Notes under the pieces: model-generated
The model's input: the letters and a program-made list of their open reading frames with translations, nothing else
What the model was told of the DNA's origin: nothing
Database searches by the model: none
Program-made: the position numbers and the translations under genes
Source of the DNA: Rhizobacter sp.
Lineage (GTDB): Bacteria; Pseudomonadota; Gammaproteobacteria; Burkholderiales; Burkholderiaceae_C
Direction of reading: 5' to 3'
Assembly (NCBI GenBank): GCA_025351675.1
Contig: JANXVK010000206.1
Coordinates: 1-10,249 of the forward strand
Length of the DNA stretch: 10,249 bases
Shown here: positions 6,722-10,249 of the stretch, in pieces
Position numbering within the stretch: position 1 is the stretch's first letter
Layout of the letters: each line of letters opens with the position of its first letter

Positions 6722-7692
6722 CGGGCACCCTCGCAGGCCAGGTCGGCCGCGCTCGCAGCGGCCGGCATCAGCAGCCACAGCGGCCGCGCCGCGACCTCGA
6801 ACTGCAGCGGCGCGTGCAGCCACGCGACCTCGCCGTCGAATGCGACCTTGACGCGGCGCGTGCCGGCACCGCGCGACAGCGACACCGTCATCTGCCGGAA
6901 CGCAAAGCTCTCGACATCGTCGGCCTCGCCCAGGCTGCCGAACGCGCCGCGCGCCAGCAGCCACAGCATCGTCAGCGTGCCGATCGGCCTGAGCATCACC
7001 GCGGCGATGCTGCCGGCGTCGATAGAGGGCGACGGGCGCAGCCCGACCTGCTCGAGCTGCAGCCGGTTGTTGCCGACGAACAAGGTCGGCGTGCGCACGC
7101 TGCGCACCACGCCGCCCTGCTCGATGCGCAGGCGCAACTGGCGATGCTCGCGCATCAGGGTCACAAACGCCGCGCCGAGCGCGACCAACCGGCTGCGCCC
7201 GAAACGCGCCTTCCAGGTCTCGCGGTCCTCCAGCAGCGCGGGGTACATGCCGAGGCTGGCGTTGACCAAAAACACCGTGCCGTTGACGCAGCCGACCTGC
7301 ACCGCCTGCGGCGTTGCCTGCAGCAGCGCGCGCACCGCCGCGCCGGGTTCGGCCGGCAGCCCGTGACTGCGCGCGAAGTAGTTGAACGTGCCCTGCGGCA
7401 CCACGCCCATCGCACAACCCTCGGCATGCGCCGCCTGCGCCACGGCGTTGATCGTGCCGTCGCCGCCGACCGCGATCACCGCGCTGCGGGTCGCGCTGGC
7501 CTGCGCCGCGGCCGCGCGCGCAACACCCGCGAGCTCCGCCGCGAGCGCGAAGCGCAATTCGCCGGCGCGGCCGGCCGCGTTCAGCGCCGCCTCGATCGCA
7601 TCGCGCTTGGCGTTCGCGCCTTCGCTGCCGGAAGCGGCGTTGACGATGAAGATGAGCGGCGCATCGCGGTCGATTTCGGGCGGGTTGGACAT
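6718..7692 (-). CDS. Diacylglycerol kinase family lipid kinase
   Basis: Lipid kinase with a DAGK catalytic domain (YegS/DgkB/sphingosine-kinase type), 324 residues. IFIVNAASGS (14-23) is the first strand and loop, AVGGDGTINAVAQ (74-86) is the ATP-binding GGDGT signature, and PQGTFNYFARSHGLP (99-113) matches the conserved 'GTxNxFA' block of the family. The C-terminal half has the beta-sandwich style with VKVAFDGEVAW (about residues 284-294), equivalent to the 'xxDGE' element seen in YegS-like kinases. It should phosphorylate diacylglycerol or a related lipid from ATP at the inner face of the membrane. ATG at 7692 begins MSNPPEIDRD; the frame is open further back to 7866, but that would overlap the opposite-strand gene and adds residues with no domain character. 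No strong Shine-Dalgarno is seen. It is the first gene of the operon with the metallophosphoesterase and PAP2 genes. Confidence 0.9.
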   Translation of the reverse strand: MSNPPEIDRDAPLIFIVNAASGSEGANAKRDAIEAALNAAGRAGELRFALAAELAGVARAAAAQASATRSAVIAVGGDGTINAVAQAAHAEGCAMGVVPQGTFNYFARSHGLPAEPGAAVRALLQATPQAVQVGCVNGTVFLVNASLGMYPALLEDRETWKARFGRSRLVALGAAFVTLMREHRQLRLRIEQGGVVRSVRTPTLFVGNNRLQLEQVGLRPSPSIDAGSIAAVMLRPIGTLTMLWLLARGAFGSLGEADDVESFAFRQMTVSLSRGAGTRRVKVAFDGEVAWLHAPLQFEVAARPLWLLMPAAASAADLACEGAR

Positions 7693-7769
7693 GGGGGTTC
7701 GGCGGCACAAGGTCGCGGTTGAGGCGCTATGGAGTGTTTCATGCCCACAACGCCGCGGCAGGTAGGAGA

Positions 7770-7802
7770 GCTCCGGGTGATACTGTGAGGACTCACCGGA
7801 GC
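7770..7802 (+). promoter_or_regulatory. Hairpin covering the ribosome-binding site of the small gene at 7808
   Basis: GCTCCGGGTGA (7770-7780) pairs with TCACCGGAGC (7793-7802): ten base pairs with one bulged G and a 12-base loop. The right arm contains GGAG (7798-7801), the Shine-Dalgarno that supports the TTG start at 7808, so the folded RNA would hide it. Inside, GTGAG and CTCAC (7785-7789 and 7792-7796) form a competing short inverted repeat that could also be a protein-binding site on DNA. Either a translational switch or an operator is possible; nothing identifies a ligand. Confidence 0.4.
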
Positions 7803-7807
7803 GCGCA

Positions 7808-8044
7808 TTGACAACTTCCACCCTGTCGTCCCGTACCGAAGACCTGCGCAATGCCTTTTTGTTCACGGTCGACGCACTGAAGCGACGGCGGGCCGACCTG
7901 CTCAGCGAGGCTTTGATCGCCGATTACGTCGCACTCTATTGGCTCGAATGGAACGGTGGGTCGCTGCAGCTCACCGTGACCGGCCGCAACATGTGGCAGC
8001 AGATTCGCGCCGCCAAACCCGATGCGGCGGCTGCGCTACCGTGA
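7808..8044 (+). CDS. Small protein of unknown function
   Basis: A 78-residue product starting at TTG 7808, the only start near the N terminus, with GGAG six bases upstream. The sequence is not biased in the way shadow frames in GC-rich DNA are: it has a normal mix of residues and the block DYVALYWLEWNGGSLQLTVTGRN (about residues 39-61), which looks like a folded beta-hairpin core with a helical N-terminal half (DLRNAFLFTVDALKRRRADLLSEALI). There is no signal peptide or membrane segment, so it is probably cytosolic. It is divergent from the lipid-kinase operon (115-base gap) and its end overlaps the longest version of the next gene by 23 bases. I do not recognise the family. Its place ahead of the copper genes may be operonic or accidental. 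Confidence 0.68.
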   Translation: MTTSTLSSRTEDLRNAFLFTVDALKRRRADLLSEALIADYVALYWLEWNGGSLQLTVTGRNMWQQIRAAKPDAAAALP

Positions 8045-8435
8045 CTTCGTGAAGACCTTGCGCATCTGGCTCGTGGTGGTGTTCGCGGTGCTGCTCCCGG
8101 TTCGGGGCGCGCTGGCGGCAGCGATGCTGTGCCCGATGACGGCACCGGCAAGCACGGCGGCGTCGAATGCGCAGCATGCGGCGATGGGCCATTCGATGCC
8201 CGATGCGACGCCTGACCACGCGCGCATGGCGCACGGCCAGGTCGATGCCCAGCCCACGAGCGCACCCGACAACTGCAACCTGTGTTGTGATTTTTGCTCA
8301 GTCACGGCGCTTGCGAACAGCCTGCCGACACTGCCGACGGCCCCGGCGCACGCGACCCTGTCGTTCCCCGACCTCAGCGCACCGGCCCCGAGCTTTCTCT
8401 CGGACGGCCAAGAGCGCCCACCCCGAAGCACCTGA
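8022..8435 (+). CDS. Secreted His/Met/Cys-rich protein, CopL-like metal-binding
   Basis: Up to 137 residues. An N-terminal signal sequence (IWLVVVFAVLLPVRGALAA, about 15-33) is followed by a low-complexity stretch rich in Met and His (HAAMGHSM, DHARMAHG) and by CNLCCDFC (Cys85, 88, 89, 92), a cluster suited to binding copper or another soft metal. This layout fits the small CopL/DUF2946-like proteins found ahead of copper-resistance genes, although the assignment rests on composition and context. ATG at 8022 overlaps the preceding gene by 23 bases; GTG at 8049 would begin KTLRIWL, a more usual signal-peptide N terminus, and is a serious alternative. Neither has a clear Shine-Dalgarno. The C-terminal tail (LPTLPTAPAH onward) is Pro/Ala/Ser-rich and probably disordered. 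Likely periplasmic, acting with the downstream efflux and oxidase genes. Confidence 0.75.
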   Translation: MRRLRYRDFVKTLRIWLVVVFAVLLPVRGALAAAMLCPMTAPASTAASNAQHAAMGHSMPDATPDHARMAHGQVDAQPTSAPDNCNLCCDFCSVTALANSLPTLPTAPAHATLSFPDLSAPAPSFLSDGQERPPRST

Positions 8436-8538
8436 CCCGGGCAGGCCTGCGCAACCAAGCCTGATCACGCTCGCGCGCTGAAACGCGCGCATCTCGGCCG
8501 GCCGGGCTTGTCCCCGCGCCGGCAGTCCAGGTGCTTCG
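8424..8538 (+). repeat. Inverted repeat framing the structured gap before the TolC gene
   Basis: CGAAGCACCTG at 8424-8434 is the exact reverse complement of CAGGTGCTTCG at 8528-8538. The arms enclose 93 bases that also hold the palindromes GCAGGCCTGC (8441-8450) and GGCCGGCC (8496-8503) and a CGCGCG stem with a CTGAAA loop (8472-8489). The left arm covers the end of the CopL-like gene, including part of its stop codon; the right arm ends three bases before the TolC ATG and contains the only AGG that could serve as its ribosome-binding site. No T-run follows any stem, so it is not a typical terminator. The gap contains no gene. Confidence 0.45.
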
Positions 8539-8541
8539 ACA

Positions 8542-9939
8542 ATGAACATATTCTTCAAACCCTTTGCGGGCTCGGGTCCCGGTGCGCTCGCCGTGTGCGC
8601 GGCCGCCGTGCTCTCCGGCTGTGCCTCGTTCTCCACTGACGGCGGCTTCGGCAAGGTCGCCGAACTCACGCAGGAGCGAACCGGCCAGCGCGCCGTCTGG
8701 CAGCGCTCGCCGGCCGACGTCGACGCAGCGCAGGCGCGCATCGGCGAGCTGCTGAGTCAGCCGCTGACAGCCGACAGCGCGGTCGAACTCGCGCTGCTCA
8801 ACAACCGCGGCCTGCAGGCCAGCTTCGCCGAGCTCGGCATCGCCGAGTCGGAACAGGTGCGCGCCGGCCGGTTGGCCAACCCGTCGTTCAGATTCGGCCG
8901 ATTACGCGGTGGTGGCGGTGGTGGCATCACCGAGATCGAGCGCTCGATCGTGTTCGATGTGCTGGGCCTGCTGACGATGCCGCTTGCACGCCAAGTCGAG
9001 CAGGGCCGGTTCGAGCAGGCGCAGTATCAGGCGGCGTTCGACGCCGTCGGCATCGCCGCCGACGCGCGCCGCGCGTTCTTCGGCGCCGTCGCGGCGCGGG
9101 ACCTCGTCGGCTACTTCGAGCAGGTCTGGCAAGCGGCCGACGCGTCGAGCGAACTTGCGCGCCGCATGCTGCGCGCAGGCAACTTCAGCAAGCTCGCGCA
9201 GATGCGCCAACAGGCCTTCGAGGCCGATGCCACCGCGCAGCTGGCCCGCGCCCGTCACCAAGCGGTCGCCGCGCGCGAGCGGCTGACGCGGCTGCTCGGC
9301 TTGTCGGGCGACGCGCCCGACTTCAAGCTGCCCGAGCGCCTGCCTGATCTACCCGAAGCGCCGCTGCAGTCGCAGAATGCGGAGCAGGCGGCGATCGACC
9401 GGCGCCTCGACGTACTGATGGCCAAGCGGTCGACCGTCGCCACCGCGCAGGCGCTCGGCCTGACGAAGGCAACCCGCTTCGTCAACGTGCTGCACGCCGG
9501 CTACGCGAACAAGAGCCAGACCCACGAGCCGCGCCAAAACGGCTACGAGATCGAACTCGAATTGCCGCTGTTCGACTTCGGCAGCGCGCGCTCGACGCGC
9601 GCAGAGGCGGTCTACATGCAGTCGTTGCACCGCACCGCCGCCGTCGCCGTCAACGCGCGCTCGGAAGTGCGCGAGTCGTATGCCGCGTACCGCACCGCCT
9701 GGGCGCTGGCGAAGCACTATCGCGACGAGGTCCTGCCGCTGAAGAAGCGCATCTCCGACGAGAACCTGCTGCGCTACAACGGCATGCTGATCGGCGTGTT
9801 CGAGCTGCTCGCCGACGCGCGCGACCAGGTCGCGAGCGTCACCGGCTATGTCGAGGCGCTGCGCGATCACTGGATCGCCGAAACCGATCTTCGAACCGCC
9901 CTCGCCGGCCGTTCGCCTGCACCCAAGGAACTCCCATGA
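8542..9939 (+). CDS. Outer-membrane efflux lipoprotein, TolC family
   Basis: A 465-residue TolC-like protein with a lipobox LSGC (residues 24-27), so Cys27 should be lipidated and the protein anchored in the outer membrane, as in the NodT/OprM branch. The body shows the two repeated coiled-coil halves of TolC: ADSAVELALLNNRGLQASFAELGIAESEQVRAGRLANPSF (about 76-115), then long helices RRAFFGAVAARDLVGYFEQ and ARARHQAVAARERLTRLLG; the second half has YEIELELPLFDFGSARSTRA (about 334-353), the usual strand and turn before the last helices. A run of six glycines (codons 8908-8925) interrupts the first strand pair. ATG at 8542 has only a weak, distant AGG. Its stop overlaps the oxidase start (ATGA). 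Context points to copper or other metal export or periplasmic detoxification rather than drug efflux. Confidence 0.9.
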   Translation: MNIFFKPFAGSGPGALAVCAAAVLSGCASFSTDGGFGKVAELTQERTGQRAVWQRSPADVDAAQARIGELLSQPLTADSAVELALLNNRGLQASFAELGIAESEQVRAGRLANPSFRFGRLRGGGGGGITEIERSIVFDVLGLLTMPLARQVEQGRFEQAQYQAAFDAVGIAADARRAFFGAVAARDLVGYFEQVWQAADASSELARRMLRAGNFSKLAQMRQQAFEADATAQLARARHQAVAARERLTRLLGLSGDAPDFKLPERLPDLPEAPLQSQNAEQAAIDRRLDVLMAKRSTVATAQALGLTKATRFVNVLHAGYANKSQTHEPRQNGYEIELELPLFDFGSARSTRAEAVYMQSLHRTAAVAVNARSEVRESYAAYRTAWALAKHYRDEVLPLKKRISDENLLRYNGMLIGVFELLADARDQVASVTGYVEALRDHWIAETDLRTALAGRSPAPKELP

Positions 9940-10249
9940 ACCCCCGCAGAAACTTCCTGAAAACTGCCGCCGCTGGCGTCACCGCGACCGCGCTCGGCGC
10001 GGCCGCGGTGAGCCGCGTCGGCGCGGCCTCGCTGCCGGAGGCCGCGAGCCAAACCTCGCCGACGATGCAGCCGCCGCCGGCACCGCCCACCGGACGGCCC
10101 TTCAACCCGGTTGTGACGCTGAACGGCTGGTCGCTGCCTTGGCGCATTCGCGACAACGTCAAGGAGTTCCACCTCGTCGCCGAGACGGTGGTGCGTGAAC
10201 TCGCGCCCGGCATGAAGGCGAACCTGTGGGGCTACAACGGCCAGAGCCC
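9936..10249 (+). CDS. Multicopper oxidase, N-terminal part (runs off the window)
   Basis: The first 104 residues of a periplasmic multicopper oxidase. A Tat signal is visible: PRRNFLKTAAAGVTATALGAA with the twin arginine at 4-5 followed by NFLK, then a hydrophobic Ala-rich core. After a Pro-rich linker (PPPAPPTGRP), the first cupredoxin domain begins: NPVVTLNGWSLPWRI, EFHLVAETVVRELAPGMKANLWGYNGQSP, where 'WGYNGQSPGP' is the conserved first-domain block of this family. The four copper-binding HxH motifs lie beyond the edge and cannot be checked. ATG at 9936 overlaps the TolC stop (ATGA) and has AAGGAA five bases upstream, a good Shine-Dalgarno. It probably oxidises Cu(I) to the less toxic Cu(II) in the periplasm (CopA/CueO-like role), working with the CopL-like protein and the lipoprotein; laccase-like activity on other substrates is possible. 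Confidence 0.9.
   Translation, partial: MNPRRNFLKTAAAGVTATALGAAAVSRVGAASLPEAASQTSPTMQPPPAPPTGRPFNPVVTLNGWSLPWRIRDNVKEFHLVAETVVRELAPGMKANLWGYNGQS

Noticed and set aside
5144..7366. A 740-codon + strand open frame across the lipid-phosphate operon
   Set aside because: It is antisense to three genes with intact motifs and has low-complexity Arg/Ala/Ser composition.
7693..7866. Longer N terminus of the lipid kinase starting at 7866
   Set aside because: It would cover the opposite-strand small gene and the intergenic region, and the added residues have no family character; MSNPPEIDRDAPLIFIVN begins as these kinases normally do.
8472..8489. CGCGCG-CTGAAA-CGCGCG hairpin as a transcription terminator
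   Set aside because: The stem is only six pairs and no T-run follows; in CG-repeat DNA such a stem arises easily, and the downstream genes seem to belong to the same transcript.

Overview
The window is GC-rich chromosomal DNA with short gaps and several overlapping genes. Gene content (Ppx next to PPK1, a MXXXC-type regulatory/metal protein beside a lipoprotein TolC and a Tat-exported multicopper oxidase) and protein style point to a betaproteobacterium of the order Burkholderiales, probably near the Rubrivivax/Leptothrix/Methylibium group; this is inference from sequence character, not a database match. No tRNA, rRNA, CRISPR, insertion sequence or phage gene was seen.

Left part (1-3258): polyphosphate metabolism. 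The 3' end of ppx (exopolyphosphatase, + strand) runs tail-to-tail into a minus-strand pair, ppk1 (polyphosphate kinase) followed by sixA (phosphohistidine phosphatase), which share one base at the stop/start junction. Three heptamers at 11-base spacing just upstream of ppk1 resemble a Pho box, so phosphate-starvation control by PhoB is plausible.

Middle (3273-5064): a minus-strand gene for an exported protein of about 222 residues is broken by an in-frame amber codon and by a +1 frameshift close to its end; it looks like a pseudogene, or carries two sequence errors. It is divergent from a CorA-family transporter gene (ZntB-like, GMN motif).

Second minus-strand operon (7692 down to 5104): a diacylglycerol-kinase-type lipid kinase, a calcineurin-like metallophosphoesterase and a PAP2 membrane phosphatase, each overlapping the next by 4 and 11 bases. 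Kinase and phosphatase chemistry suggest lipid-phosphate turnover or recycling in the envelope.

Right part (7808-10249, + strand): a short conserved-looking cytosolic protein of unknown function whose ribosome-binding site lies in a hairpin, then a copper/heavy-metal resistance set: a secreted His/Met/Cys-rich CopL-like protein, an outer-membrane TolC-family lipoprotein and the N-terminal third or less of a Tat-exported multicopper oxidase, cut by the window edge. The 106-base gap before the TolC gene contains no gene but is rich in inverted repeats.

Gaps between genes are otherwise under 120 bases; no convincing intrinsic terminator (stem plus T-run) was found anywhere.
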